64,000 bases of DNA from Prorocentrum cordatum (GCA_963575745.1 CAUYUJ010004758.1:124001-188000), one strand, 5' to 3'; positions 10,415-21,449 are shown, counted from the first letter of the stretch. Made by a program: numbers and translations. Notes: generated by a model from the letters alone, not told the origin.

Positions 10415-11365
10415 ATGCCAGCACGCGGCAAGGCATCGCCCCCGCCACCCCCGGCCCCGTGCGATGGCCCGTGGGAGATTCTGCCGGATCCGCCCGCACC
10501 GACTCCTCAGCCAGGTGTCGACGTGGTCTTTGAGCAGGCTCACCTCGAAGACATCCGCCGTACACCAGGGATGGGCGGCAAGACCGCCTGCCAGTGTCAG
10601 CGCGCGCTGCGCGCCGAGTGCATTGTCAACAACTTGTCGTTCAAAGACGTAACAAACGACCCGTCCTACGACTGGAAGCAACTGCTTCGGTCTGCCGCTC
10701 CGGGTTTCGCTGAGCGCATAATCGGGCAGGGCATCGCCCAGGTTCTCTTCCGCATCATCGAGACAGAGCGCGACCCTAACTACTCCAACACGGATGGCCA
10801 CGGCAGGCACTTCTTCGAGTTCCGTCGTGCAGACGGTTCAGCCATGCGCCTGCATTACCATAAGAACGGCCGACCCGATGAGCCCACCTATGTCGGTCCA
10901 CCACGCGCCGTTGCTCAGCCTGCCGTGCCTGAGCCTGGCGCTGCTCAGCCTCATGTTCCTCGTGGCGTCGCTGCTCAGACTGCCGTGCCTGACGGTGGCG
11001 CTGCTCAGCCTGCCGAGACTGGCGGTGATGCCCCACTGCTCTTCACACAGGAGCACCTGCAAGAGGCAGCCTGCTCGCGCCAGATTGTGGGCCGCGACGA
11101 AGCCAGCGCCGCTCTCCAATCGCTGTTGCACTACCACCATGGCGAGACTGCCCCAGGTGCTGTTGACCTCACCGATGGCTCAGCATTTGACTGGCTTCGA
11201 TGGGTGGCACATATCGAAGATGCGCGCGACGTCATCCGCAATGGCGTCCACAGGGTCTACGCTGTCCGCTGGAATCCGCACTGGGCTCCAGAGGCCGTCT
11301 TCTGCTACGGCAACAACACCTACAGCACACTGGTGCCCCGCAAATCGCGCTACACAGGCTCGTGA
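10415..11365 (+). CDS. Hypothetical protein of element A, about 316 residues
   Basis: ATG 10415 opens MPARGKASPPPPP; an earlier in-frame ATG at 10355 is possible but encodes unconvincing sequence. After a Pro-rich start come a globular block (VDVVFEQAHLEDIRRTPGMG, later ERIIGQGIAQVLFRIIETE and GRHFFEFRRADG), then four imperfect AAQPAVP-type repeats, then a second globular block ending YSTLVPRKSRYTGS. The repeats are encoded by GCTGCTCAGCCTGCC units, a diverged form of the element's 19-mer. Both genes of this element therefore carry the same repeat as peptide. I do not recognise a family. The frame is intact, unlike its neighbour, and its stop is followed by the shared 3' tail. Confidence 0.6.
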   Translation: MPARGKASPPPPPAPCDGPWEILPDPPAPTPQPGVDVVFEQAHLEDIRRTPGMGGKTACQCQRALRAECIVNNLSFKDVTNDPSYDWKQLLRSAAPGFAERIIGQGIAQVLFRIIETERDPNYSNTDGHGRHFFEFRRADGSAMRLHYHKNGRPDEPTYVGPPRAVAQPAVPEPGAAQPHVPRGVAAQTAVPDGGAAQPAETGGDAPLLFTQEHLQEAACSRQIVGRDEASAALQSLLHYHHGETAPGAVDLTDGSAFDWLRWVAHIEDARDVIRNGVHRVYAVRWNPHWAPEAVFCYGNNTYSTLVPRKSRYTGS

Positions 11366-11805
11366 GCCACGCGCGAATTGTGACTCACCGGAACGCCAAT
11401 TGGGTGACCGAACCGTTGCTATCTGCGGCCCCTGTGGCAGCTACGCCGTGGCTGGTGTTGCGGGATCAAATAACCTGGGAGTGATCTCTGGCAAACGAGA
11501 TGTGGTGCTTCTCAGCCTGCACTCATGTGACACGCAATGCCGTGCCCTGCATTCGCGTGGTGTTTCTCAGCCTGCACTCGCAGGTCCTTCGGAGGTCAAT
11601 TGTTATGAGTTCGGCACGGTCTCGGTCAAGTACAGCGTGCTGTGGGGATCCCGAGATGGGGCCTGGCTCAAGGTGCTCAAGACGTACTGGAGTGTCCCAG
11701 AGCCGGAGTGCCAGCTGATCCTCGAGAGTTGGAACGGCATTTTCAGGCCGTGGCCGGACACGTTCTGGATCAGGACGGGGGGGTCCGAGCCCGAGATAGA
11801 TGCTA

Positions 11806-12248
11806 GCGCTCTGCAGTACAAGTGCTTTTCAGCATGCGACATCCTGCGGTGCTTCTCAGCCTGCAGGGTTCGCAGCGTGCGGTTTGCAATGTATTCCTTT
11901 TCAGTATGCGAGTTCCTGCGGTGTTTCTCAGGTTGCAGGGCTCCGAGGCTCTTCCCTTCGATGCCAATGTTTTCAGACACCGTAGCTCCGTTCCGTAAAC
12001 ATCTTCCAAGAGCCGCTCGCAACTTTTTGCAGCTGGCGGTCTGCAGACGTAGTCTGTCTCAGCATGCGAGCTCCCGCACGCTTCGCCGGCTTTTGCTGCG
12101 CGGACAATTTTCTCACACACGTCAGCGCCGTTTGTAGGCGTCAGAAAAACATGTAGACATTCACGAAGGGCTCAGTCTGTATATCGTCACATCATTACAT
12201 ACGCAGTCGTCGAACACATCGGTGTACATTCAGCGCTTTGTCCTTCTA
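11806..12248 (+). repeat. 443-bp direct repeat, copy 2
   Basis: Second copy of 9078-9487, with an extra 33 bp around GACGTAGTCTGTCTCAGC. Divergence is only a few substitutions, so the duplication is recent compared with the pair at 2.1 and 16.9 kb. Confidence 0.9.
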
Positions 12249-12257
12249 GCTGGGTCG

Positions 12258-12590
12258 CTTCGTGCTGAGGCTGAGGCTGATGCAGGCTGAGGCTGAGGCA
12301 GGCTGAGGCTGAGGCCGAGGCCGACGGCAGACTGAGGCTGAGGCAGGCTGAGGCTGAGGCAGAGGCAGGCTGAGGCTGAGGCTGAGGCTGAGGCAGGCTG
12401 ATGCTGAGGCAGGCTGAGGCTGAGGCTGAGGCTGATGCAGGCTGAGGCTGAGGCAGGCTGAGGCTGAGGCCGAGGCTGAAGGCAGACTGAGGCTGAGGCT
12501 GAAGCAGGCTGAGGCTGAGGCTGAGGCAGGCTGAGGCTGAGGCAGGATGAGGCTGAGGCTGAGGCAGGCTGAGGCTGAGGCTGTGACTGC
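12258..12590. repeat. GAGGCT/GAGGCA hexanucleotide repeat
   Basis: GAGGCTGAGGCAGGCTGAGG units for about 330 bp. In element B the matching place is filled by a GGAGGA tract, but the last AGGCTGAGGCTGAGGCTG and the following unique 3' end are shared. Confidence 0.9.
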
Positions 12591-13006
12591 GACTGCCGTT
12601 GCCACTGCGACTGTCCTCGCGAATGCGACAACGACTGCGAGAACAGCAGAATTCTACAACTGGATTCTCATCCGAATCTTAAGGGGAATGCTTCCAGATA
12701 TGCTCCTACACATGGCTGTTAGGTTGCTTTGCCGGGATACCCCTGTTCTCCTCCGTCCACCCGCACTCGTGGAGCAAGGCGTCCCAGTTGTGCCAATTGT
12801 CTTTTTTTCACTGTGTTTTGCTCGTGCGATTCTTGGTGGACTTTATTGCGCTCGCAGAAGCTGGAATCACCTCCAGGCCCGAGAGAGTGCCCACAAGATA
12901 AAACATGCGAAACAAGCGAATCACGCAAAACGTGCGAAACACATGCCCCCTCTCATGCATCAAGTGCTTTGCAGGGCCATCAAGTGCTTTGCAGGGTCCT
13001 CATTCA

Positions 13007-13443
13007 TCAAGTGCTTTGCAGTGTTAGAGGGCCACGACCCCAATCGCCGAATTTCTTCCACTGCTTCAGCCGGCGTTTCTTGTCCGTCTTGCGAACTCTG
13101 GCCCACTCCCGTTGCACGTCAGCTTTCTCTTGGGCAATGGCGCTCCTCAAAGCGCGGGCCAGCGCGCCAGCGCGCGGGATCCGAAACCAAACTCTACCGG
13201 CACACGGGCTGCGAAACATTGGTCGACCGATGTTTGCTCAACACAGCGGGCGCGTGCAGGAGAGGGGGAGGGGCGGCGCATACATGCTCGTCACAACGGG
13301 GCGCGGGATGTCCGCATGCGGGCCAAAGCGTTCTCGCGTTCGCTGTTCTCTTTGCGGAGCGCAGCCTTCTTTGCTTTAGCAGCCTTTTTCTCCTCGGGCG
13401 TCTGCACTTGTTTCTTCTTTGGCCCCATCGCCTCCCCTGCCAT
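13007..13443 (-). CDS. Small Lys/Arg-rich protein, probably two exons
   Basis: ATG 13443 (or 13428) starts MAGEAMGPKKKQVQTPEEKK and continues as an Ala/Lys helix to ENALARM near 13315. A second protein-like segment in another frame, from about 13144 to 13007, reads SAIAQEKADVQREWARV, RKTDKKRRLKQWKK, FGDWGRG and stops. A phase-compatible join uses a GC donor at CGCAT|GCGGAC and an acceptor TTTGAG or GAGGAG. Boundaries are not certain. The product would be strongly basic and helical, as in many nucleic-acid-binding or ribosome-associated proteins, but no family is recognised. Confidence 0.4.
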
Positions 13444-13639
13444 CGATGGGCCCGCGCGGGGCCTTTGGTTCCACGACCGCGACCCACATCCATGCGAATG
13501 CGTTTTGCTCAGCAATACCCGAGTCGGCTGCAAACGATCAAGGCAGCAACATCCACGCCATGACACATCACGAGACGCAATATCCAAGTCGGCAGCGGTC
13601 GAAAGAGCAATATCCAGGTCGGCTCCCGTCATCGCACAC

Positions 13640-13698
13640 TCTCCTCCTCCTTTTCCTCCTCCTCCTCGATCCCCTCCTTTTCTGTCTCTCTCTCTATC

Positions 13699-13754
<56 letters not shown>

Positions 13755-13765
13755 TCGTTCTCTCA

Positions 13766-13842
<77 letters not shown>

Positions 13843-13868
13843 TCTCTGTATCTCTTTCTCTTTCTATA

Positions 13869-13900
<32 letters not shown>
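13640..13900. repeat. CT microsatellite followed by a TA run
   Basis: About 190 bp of CT/TCTC with small breaks, then (TA)n at about 13867-13899. All long frames through it are Ser/Leu or Glu/Arg artefacts. Confidence 0.95.
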
Positions 13901-14084
13901 CCGTGCGCGCGTTTTTCTTTGCAATATCCAGGACGGCTGCACGCCGCCCTTTCGCCTGCGCGCGCCTCGCGATTGACCGTGCGCGGCCAGGGGAGTTCTC
14001 CGCGGCGCGCGCCGGTGCGCACATGGGCAATATCCAGGTCGGCCAGGGCGCGCTCCCGAAAACACCCCTGCAAATTCAAAACGA

Positions 14085-14400
14085 GGGGCTGCGGGGGGGG
14101 GCAGGGTGGGGGTGGAGGGGGGGGGGGGGGGGCGGGGGGGGGGCGGGCTTGGCGGGCCCAATATATATAACCGAGGCCCTAGACCTAGCTAGGCTAGGCC
14201 AATTAGCCCTCAGGCCCCAGCTTCGCCAGGTCCAAGCCTTTAGGCCTCTAGCCCTATAGCCCCGCGCAGGCCTACCCCTAGGGCCTAGGTAGACCCTGGG
14301 CCCTATAGGGGCTCGGCCAGGGCCTAGGCCCCAGACCCCAGGCCCTAGGCCTCGATCAGGCCCGCGGCGAGGGCGCGGGGGTGGGGCTGGGGGGGTGCTT
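14085..14400. repeat. G-run tract and CCTAGG-rich segment
   Basis: 14085-14150 is almost all G. From 14165 to 14375 the sequence is dense in CTAG, CCTAG and GGCCC words, many of them palindromic (CCTAGG, GGGCCC). No gene seen. Confidence 0.6.
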
Positions 14401-14424
14401 AGGGCCCCCCCCCCAACCGCGCGC

Positions 14425-15195
14425 TTTGAACGAAATTTGAGCAGGGTCATCCTTGAACGTTATTTGAACGTTAGTTGAACAGGATCATATTTGAACGTTA
14501 TTTGAACGTTATTTGAACGTTATTTGAACATTATTTGAACAGGATCACATTTGAACGTTATTTGAACGTTATTTGAACAGGATCATAGTTGAACATTATT
14601 TGAACGTTGTTTGAACATGATTTGAACGTTATTTGAACATGATCATATTTGAACGTTACTTGAACGTTATTTGAACATGATTTGAACGTTATTTGAACAT
14701 TATTTGAACAGGACCATATTTGAACATTATTTCAACGTTATTTGAACATTATTTGAACGTTATTTGAGCAGGATCACATTTGAACGTTATTTAAACGTTG
14801 TTTGAACAGGAGCATATTTGAACGTTATTTGAACATTATTTCAACGCTATTTGAACAGGATTATATTTGAACGTTATTTGAACGTTATTTGAATATTATT
14901 TGAACGTTATTTGAACATTATTTGAACGTTATTTGAACAGGATCATATTTGAACGTTATGTGAACATTATTTGAACATGGTTTTGAACAGGATCATACTT
15001 GAACGTTATTTGAACATTATTTGAACGTTATTTGAACATTATTTGAACAGGATCATATGTGAACGTTATTTGAACGTTTTTTGAACGTTATTTGAACAGG
15101 AACGTTATTTGAACATTATTTGAACGTCATTTGAACATTATTTGAACGTTATGTGAGCGTCAGTTGAACATTATTTGAACGTTATTTGAACACGA
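14425..15195. repeat. TTTGAACGTTA minisatellite
   Basis: About 770 bp of an 11-12 bp unit, TTTGAACGTTAT or TTTGAACATTAT, punctuated at intervals by TTTGAACAGGATCATA variants. It contains the palindrome AACGTT. It is AT-rich against GC-rich flanks and holds no gene. Confidence 0.95.
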
Positions 15196-15579
15196 CACGG
15201 TCGTTCAACTACCTAACTAGCCCCAGGTGCGGGGGATGCCCAGGGACGCAGACCGATCGGCCCCGAGGCGGCGTCGTCGGGCGCCCGCGAGGGTTCTGGG
15301 CCGCGGAGCGGTCTCGAGAGGCGCGCAGGGGGCCTGCGCGACCTGCCGAGACCATTCCGCTGCGCCAGATTATCCCCCGCGCGCGCCCGACGCCGCCACA
15401 GGGCCCAGCGGCGCGCTCCTGGGCGACCCCCCCCTTCCCCCCCCCCCCCCCCGCCCCCAACAAGGGCTGCTGGTCGAGATCGGCCATGTGTCGTCGCGCA
15501 GAAAATGTTTCGCCGAGGTCGGTGCGAGCTTGACCGCGGCCAACGAGGGCGGCCCAGAGATGTTGCACACTGGGCGGGG

Positions 15580-15892
15580 CGCTCTCTCTCTCTCTCCTTC
15601 TCTTCACACCTCTCCCTCCGTCCCCACCACCCGCCCCTCTTGACCCTCTCTCTCTCTCCTCCCATCTCTCTCTCATTCCTCCGCACTCCTCCTCTCTCTC
15701 CTCCTCTCTCCCACGTCCTGCTGTCCCATCTCGCTTCTCTTCTCTCCTCTCTCTCTCTCTCTCCCTCCGCTCCTCATCGTCCTCTCATCACTCCTCTCTC
15801 TCTCCTTCTCATCTCTCCATCGTACTTCCTGAACACTCTCCCTCTCTCCTCTCCTCTCTCTCTCTCTCTCTCTTGCTCTCTCTCTCTCCTCA

Positions 15893-15923
<31 letters not shown>

Positions 15924-15998
15924 TTCTCTCCTCTCTCTCTCTCATCTCTCTCTCACTCTCTCTCTCACTCTCTCCTCACTCAACTCTCCCTCTCTCTC

Positions 15999-16037
<39 letters not shown>

Positions 16038-16259
16038 TCCTCCTCTCTCTCACTCTCTCTCTCTCTCTCTCTCACTCGTCTCCTTCTAGGGCTCTCATCT
16101 CTTCGTCTCTCTCACTCTCTCTTTCCCTCTCTCTCTGTCTTTTTGCTAGTCTCTTGGTGCGGTTTGTCCCTCTCCCTCATCTCTCGCTCTCTCTCTCCTC
16201 TCTCTCTCTCTCTCGTCTCTCTCTTTCTCTTTAAAGCTATACTCTCTTCTCTCACCCTC

Positions 16260-16296
<37 letters not shown>

Positions 16297-16440
16297 CACT
16301 CACTCTGCACGCGCGCGCGCGGATCGAGCGCGCGTGCATGTCAGTATTGAGCAAGCGTGCGCGTACATCCATACATTAATACATATGTATATGTATATAT
16401 ATACATATACATATGTATACATATACATATGTATACATAT
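15580..16440. repeat. Long CT-rich microsatellite ending in CG and TATACA runs
   Basis: CT/TCTC repeats with interruptions to about 16295, a CGCGCGCG run near 16310, then ATATGTATAC repeats to 16440. No gene. Confidence 0.9.
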
Positions 16441-16889
16441 ACCCCTCTCCTCCTCGTCCTCGGTGGCCCCTTGCCTTGAACGTTCCCCATCGATCGATGA
16501 CATTATTCCTCTCCTACGTCTCTCCTCCGTCCTCCGGCCTCCGTGCGTTGCTCTTCTCCTCGGCCCTAGCCCTCGATCCTATCCTCGATTCTAGCCCTCG
16601 TCCTCCGTCCTCCGTGCCTCGCTCCTTCTCCTCGGTCCTAGCTCCTCGATCGGGATCCCTCCCCAGTCCTATCTTCGATCTTAGCTCTCCGCCTCGATCC
16701 CCCATCCCGTGGAACTCTGCCCCATCGAGTCGAGGCTCACATGCGCATGCCCCCTTTCGCCTGCGCAGCCGCGGCCTTGGGCGTATGCTCGAGGGGGCCA
16801 GCGCTGGACTCGGGCTTGGGCTGTCGGCAATGTCGCGAAACGATGGCAGCACATATATCGAAACAGGAGATGGTCAGTGGAAAGGGGGT

Positions 16890-17034
16890 GCACAGTCGGA
16901 CTCAATTGGACGGAGCGCGCGAGAGGGCGCAAGACCCTTCCGAAGGCCACATTGCCACAGGAATGTAGGAATCATGGGTCGCGGGGCACAGGACACAAGG
17001 GTACCCTTGATTTGGCAGGGTCGACCTACTCTGG
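16890..17034. repeat. Dispersed repeat, copy 2 (pair with 2130-2272)
   Basis: Same orientation and same order of blocks as 2130-2272, ending in the identical AGGGTCGACCTACTC. Confidence 0.7.
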
Positions 17035-17527
17035 GCCGACAAGGGCCACGCACTTCCTCCAGAACGTGGCTCAAGAACGCAAGCCCCTCGCAGCTACTGC
17101 CTCTCGCCTCCCCGTCCCTTTAACCCATGGGGGCCCGACTGCAGTGGGGCGGTGGCAAATTTCAACGTCAACGACGGGTCGACGACTCGATCGTGCTGCT
17201 GAGGAGCACTCCTGAGCGAGGGCATCGCCGCGGCTGGATCCAAGGCCCACCCTCAAAAACAAAAGTGTCGAAACAGGCCATGCAATTGAGCGAGCTACGA
17301 CATGTGTACACGTGCGCCCTCCGCGGTCTTGAGTGCACGAATGTCCTCGCTCAAACGCCCTCCAGGGGAAGCTAACCGCGTGCGCGTACATATGTTGCTG
17401 GCCTCTGAATAATTGAACGCTCGCCAACACGCCGTGCGTGCGTCCATGCATACTGAGGTCACTGCACGCAGCGCGAGGTCGCTCATGTTTGCAACTGGGC
17501 ACCGAGCAATCCGGCCCACGGCCAGGC

Positions 17528-17638
17528 ATGAGCAAGAGTCGTCGTCGCGACGCCGACTGCGCTGCTAGCGGCAACCCTCCCTCGATCGAGGAAGATGTTC
17601 TGCAGCGCGCTGTGGTGCAAGGTGCCCCGCTCGCCTGA
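17528..17638 (+). CDS. Possible first exon, unknown function
   Basis: ATG 17528 opens MSKSRRRDADCAASGNPPSI then EEDVLQRAVVQG. A donor-like CAAG|GTGCCC lies at about 17619, after which the frame stops at 17638. Protein-like and charged, but no second exon could be tied to it. Confidence 0.2.
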   Translation: MSKSRRRDADCAASGNPPSIEEDVLQRAVVQGAPLA

Positions 17639-17679
17639 AGGCCGTATGCGGGGGGAACGAACAGGGTCTTCTCATCCTC

Positions 17680-18240
17680 CTGATCCTCCTTCCTATACTG
17701 ATCCTCGAGAGCAGCCTCTCCTCCTCATCCTCGCCGCTCCCTGGGGCTCCTCGCTCCTGACCCTCCTAGGCTCAAGCTCTCTCCTCCTCCTCCTCCTCCT
17801 CCTCCTCGCCACTCCCTGAGGCTCCTGGTCTCCTAACCCTCCTAGTCTTCTATACTCAAGCTCTCTCCTCCTCTTGACGTCCTTGAGGCTCCTCGCCGAC
17901 CTCCTGACTCTTCCGCCTCTTCCTCGTCCTCGTCCCCCTCCTCCTCCTCCTTCTCTTCCGCCTCTTCCTCCTCCTCTGGTGCCTTGTCCCAGGTGCCAGC
18001 TATCATGCTTATGTATACTAGAACCACGCGCGCGCGCTTAGGTTCTAGCCTCCTCATCCCCCCTCATTCCCGTCCTCGTCGTTGTCCCTTCTCGGTCTCC
18101 TGATGCTCCTGCTCATCCTCCTCCTCCGCGTGCTCTTCGTCGTCCTCCTCCTTCTCCTCCTCTTCCTCCTTCTCCTTCTTCTTCTCCTCCTCCTCCTCCT
18201 CCTCGTCCTCCTCCTCTCGCTGGAAACATCCTGTCACCCC
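17680..18240. repeat. CTC/TCC-rich tract
   Basis: Interrupted CTCCTC repeats with short unique islands. A minus-strand Glu-rich frame (MIAGTWDKAPEEEEE) overlaps it and is probably a repeat artefact. Confidence 0.8.
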
Positions 18241-18310
18241 CAGTTCGGAGAGGCAGCGTGGACCTGCTCAGTGAAGGAAGTATCCATCTTGGAAAGATAT
18301 CGGAAGCTCG

Positions 18311-19205
18311 GAAGCCATGAAAGCCAACCTGGGACGTTCTCAGGCGCTTCTCAGGCTGTCCCAAAACGTCGGGAAGGTCAAAACCGGGCCGTCTTGGGGC
18401 TCTCTTGGGCTGGCTTGAGGCCCTACTTGGAGCTTTTTTGGCCATCTTGAGGCGGTCTTGGAGGCATAGGCTATCTTTGAGCGCCGGGAAACTGAAAAGG
18501 CGAGGAGGCCGAACACCTGCAAAATCCCGGGGGAAATAAATGATTTCGACCCTGGTGGCACTCGTGGGAGACCTCTTGGAAGCCTCTTGGGCCGCCTCAG
18601 CGACCTCGTGGGCTGTCCTTGGGCCATCTTCGGTCGGCTTGGAGTATATTCTTGGGCGCTCTTGGGCGCCTTCTGGGTCGTCTGGAGTTCCTCTTGGGCC
18701 GTCTTAGGGGTGCTCTGGAAAGCCAATTCTGAATTTCAATAAAACAATGGAAAATCAACAGTGCTTGCCTGTTGAGGCCCTCCTGGGAGTCCTGGAGGGC
18801 CTCAACGAAAGTTGCGAGCCGTCGAGGAGCTCTCTGGGGCTGTATTGGGGCTCTCTGGGGCACGTCCTGGGCCGGACCGACAGCGAAAACAAACAACATG
18901 TTTAAAGTATACGTTTTACAAAGGGAATGGGGCTATTTGGGCCACTTGGAGCTCTCTTTGGAGCCCTATTGGGAGTCGCTTGGAGTGTCTTGTGGACTTC
19001 TGAAGGTGCCTTCGAGGCCATGTTGGACGTCTGGGAGCGACCTTCGAGCGTTCTGGGTCTGCTCCCGAGCCTCTTGGGGCCTCCTTGGCGCCTCCTGTGA
19101 GGCCTTGGAATGCCGAAACCCTGTAAAAATACAAGGAAAATGAGCGTCCAGGCCACACATTTGTGGTCGAGGTCCTGGCCCCGGGGCCCCGGGCCCCGGT
19201 GCCCC
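18311..19205 (+). repeat. CTTGGGGCC-type interspersed repeat with conserved 3' block, copy 1
   Basis: Degenerate TCTTGGGGCC/TCTTGGGCC words surround a core GAAAACAAAC...GTTTTACAAAGGGAATGGGG at 18886-18930. It ends in CGAAACCCTGTAAAAA, GGAAAATGAGC, CACATTTGTGGTCGAGGTC and a CCCCGGGGCC run at 19110-19205. The same ordered modules occur at 22840-23170, and a shortened version at 35440-35765. Confidence 0.75.
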
Positions 19206-19254
19206 GGGGCCAGGTGAAGGTCCAACACCTGCACGAACAGGAAGACATGACAAA

Positions 19255-20048
19255 AGCCAATCCACATCTCATTATCTCTGTTATCGCCGGTCCGAAGGAA
19301 GCCCCGTCCGTAAAAAAAGATGTTGTCCCAGGACGTCCAACATGAGCCCCAATCGCTTCATAGTGTATACGGCACCTGCATACTGGGGTCAGACCTGGGC
19401 ACCAGTAGCCAAGGAACGCCCACCGATAACTCAGATGCATCACAATTATGCTGGATTGCCTTAAGCACCGTGTCATACATGCAGGCACGCGTGGGCAGAG
19501 GATGAGCAGGAGGATTGGAAGGATTGGGGGGATGGCCAGCGGCGGCTCCCCCAATCAGAGGAGGATCGGGAGATGAGAGGGCAGGAGGAAGAGGAGGAGG
19601 GGGAAGAGGAGGAGGGGGAAAAGGAGGAGGAGGGGGAGGAGGAGAAGAGGAGAGAAGGAATGGGTGGGTGCCATGACCCGTACTCACTCATCCATGAACA
19701 AACATAAGCCGCGCCAGTGCCCTTTCATGGTCTTGGGGGTGACATGACCGATACTGAGCAAGCTGCAATCAAAAAGCTGATCGACTTCCCATCAGAACCG
19801 AAGATAATCAATATAAGCAGCGTGTGATACGAGGGAAACCGTACCATTGCACCCACGAAAACAATCAACCTCAGACCCTCCCAGGCACTCTGAAGGAGAG
19901 CCTGCAACCACTGGCAGAACACTGACAACGAGGCACCACCAGGCCTCCCCTTGAAGGGTCTGGGGCATTGCCCGTCCTGAAGAACACCATAGAAACACAT
20001 CATCTCATCCCTGTTGACGGTCAAGGGCATAACCGATATAGAAGACAC
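19255..20048 (-). pseudogene. Degenerate retroelement pol fragment (RT/RNase H-like)
   Basis: The frame 20048-19725 contains FKGRPGGASLSVFCQW and EGLRLIVFVGAM, where a VDD-type active site would be expected in a reverse transcriptase but is absent. A second frame at about 19480-19250 holds TTSFFTDGASFGPAITEIMR then CGLAFVM, resembling the first strand of an RNase H domain (TDG). The two parts are separated by a GGAGGA tract at 19500-19665 and lie in different frames. The resemblance is to RT-RNase H polyproteins and is weak, so this is a tentative call of a dead copy. Confidence 0.25.
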
Positions 20049-20309
20049 CCATCAATCGGTGCTAGAACCATCGCGCGCTTCGCGCGTGCTCATGCTCTAC
20101 ATATCTTGGAGTCGAACGCTTGCCGACGAAGAGGCCCCAGCGGTCTCCAAGAGGGCCCCCCAAAAAAACACAAGTTGTCCCCAAGAGCGCACGAAGGGCG
20201 GCCCAAGAGGCATTCAAGAGGCGATTTTTCGGAGCTCCTGCATGTGGACTTCCGAACGGAGAGGAGCGACTTCTGCTCCCTGGGGCTCCCTCAGGATCGC
20301 CCGGGGTGC

Positions 20310-20975
20310 TTCGGGGCGTCCGGGAAGCAAGCTCTAGGCTCTAGGGGGCGTTTCGGAGCTTCATGGGGGCGTCTTGGGGGCCTCTTCGGCGCTTCTTGGG
20401 CGCCTCTTGGGTGCTTCTCAAGGCCTCCTGGGGACCTCCAGGGACGGAGACTTCCGTTCCAATACCCCCTCTGGCCCCCTTCTTGGAACTGTCCTGGGGG
20501 CTTCTTGGGCCGTCTTGGGGTCCCTTCAAGCCGTGTTGGGGCGCTCCCGGCGTGTTTTGGATCTGTCTTGTGAGCCTCTTTGGCTGCCTTGGTGCGATAT
20601 TCGGAGCCGTCGTGGAGCAGCGTCAAGCCGAAAAGGCGGGAACCCAAAAAAACTAATAAAAACCAATCGGCCAATTAATAAAATTGGTGTCTTTATGCCC
20701 TCTTGGGGCCCTACTGGGGAGCGTCTTGAAGCCTCCGTGGGCATCTTGAAGCTTTTTGGGCCGTCTCGGGGCTACCTTGGGCGTCTTAGAGCGGACTCTT
20801 GGCGTCTCGGGTCCCTCCTTGAGCGTCTTCGGATTCTTATGGCGCTTTGTTGTCACGTTTTGCGAGCCTCTTGCGCCGTCTTGGGAACCCTTTGGGCCGT
20901 CTGGGAGCGCTCCTGGGCTATCTTGGAGCCCTCTTGGGAGCCTCTTGGGCAGTTGTTTTTTCCCACCCTGAGCCG
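20310..20975 (+). repeat. CTTGGGGCC-type interspersed repeat
   Basis: TCTTGGGGCC-type words on both sides of a core GTCAAGCCGAAAAGGCGGG with an AT-rich piece (AATTAATAAAATTGG) at 20610-20690. The GTCxxxCCGAAAAxGC core also occurs near 34195 and 36470. Confidence 0.7.
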
Positions 20976-21089
20976 CACATGGTCTACCAAAAAAATGCTC
21001 AAGGACCTGCGCATGTCTCGCGTGCCACGCCTACTCTGTTTCAAGGGCTCTTTATATAGTGACACGGGTCCAGTGAGACACGAAAAGCA

Positions 21090-21320
21090 GCATGCAGAAA
21101 CACACCCCTAGCACATGCAATCGACCCTGCATCGGCTCTCCGATTCATGTGGAAACATGTCGCAATTGTCTGCTCCCCGTCGCGGCCTGTGTTGGCCAAG
21201 ACAAAAAATCGCAGGACCCGCTGGCCAGTCACAGCGTGTGCTGGCTGGGGATACAACGACGTGCAGACTCAGCATGCTGAATCGCACCCCTAGGACGTGC
21301 AATCGACCCTGTGATGGTCT
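21090..21320. repeat. Imperfect local duplication
   Basis: CAGCATGCxGAAxC[A/G]CACCCCTAG and TGCAATCGACCCTG appear at 21088-21128 and again at 21268-21312, about 180 bp apart. No gene seen. Confidence 0.6.
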
Positions 21321-21449
21321 TGTCCTCGTCGGGGCCTGAGCCAGCCACGTATTAAACTATAGCCTCCATCATTTCCGTTTCTTGATTGAAGCCCCTTTGG
21401 GCCGTGTTTTGTTTTTTTTTTGGGGGGGGAGCAATAGGGACGACTGGGC

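Larger units (their letters stand above)
6149..12739 (+). mobile_element. 6.6-kb composite element with short inverted ends and two genes (element A)
   Basis: The left end TTTTTACCTAACAGCGA and the right end GGCTGTTAGGTTGCTTTGCC recur at 51005 and 52600, where a 1.6-kb relative has the same outer limits. ACCTAACAGC at the left is the inverse complement of GCTGTTAGGT at the right; in the shorter relative the match is 12 bp (ACCTAACAGCGA). The element holds, left to right: a 73-bp tandem array, an endonuclease-fold gene, a 410-bp block, a roughly 330-bp tandem repeat, a second gene, a 443-bp copy of the 410-bp block, and a GAGGCT repeat. No transposase or target-site duplication was found, so the class is unknown. 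A DNA-transposon-like or retro-derived mobile unit are both possible. Confidence 0.6.

Noticed and set aside
12230-12631. Ser/Gln/Pro/Ala-rich minus frames
   Set aside because: Translations of the GAGGCT hexanucleotide repeat.
17842-18057. Minus-strand acidic frame starting MIAGTWDKAP
   Set aside because: Apart from the first ten residues it is a Glu run from the CTC tract; no splice partner.
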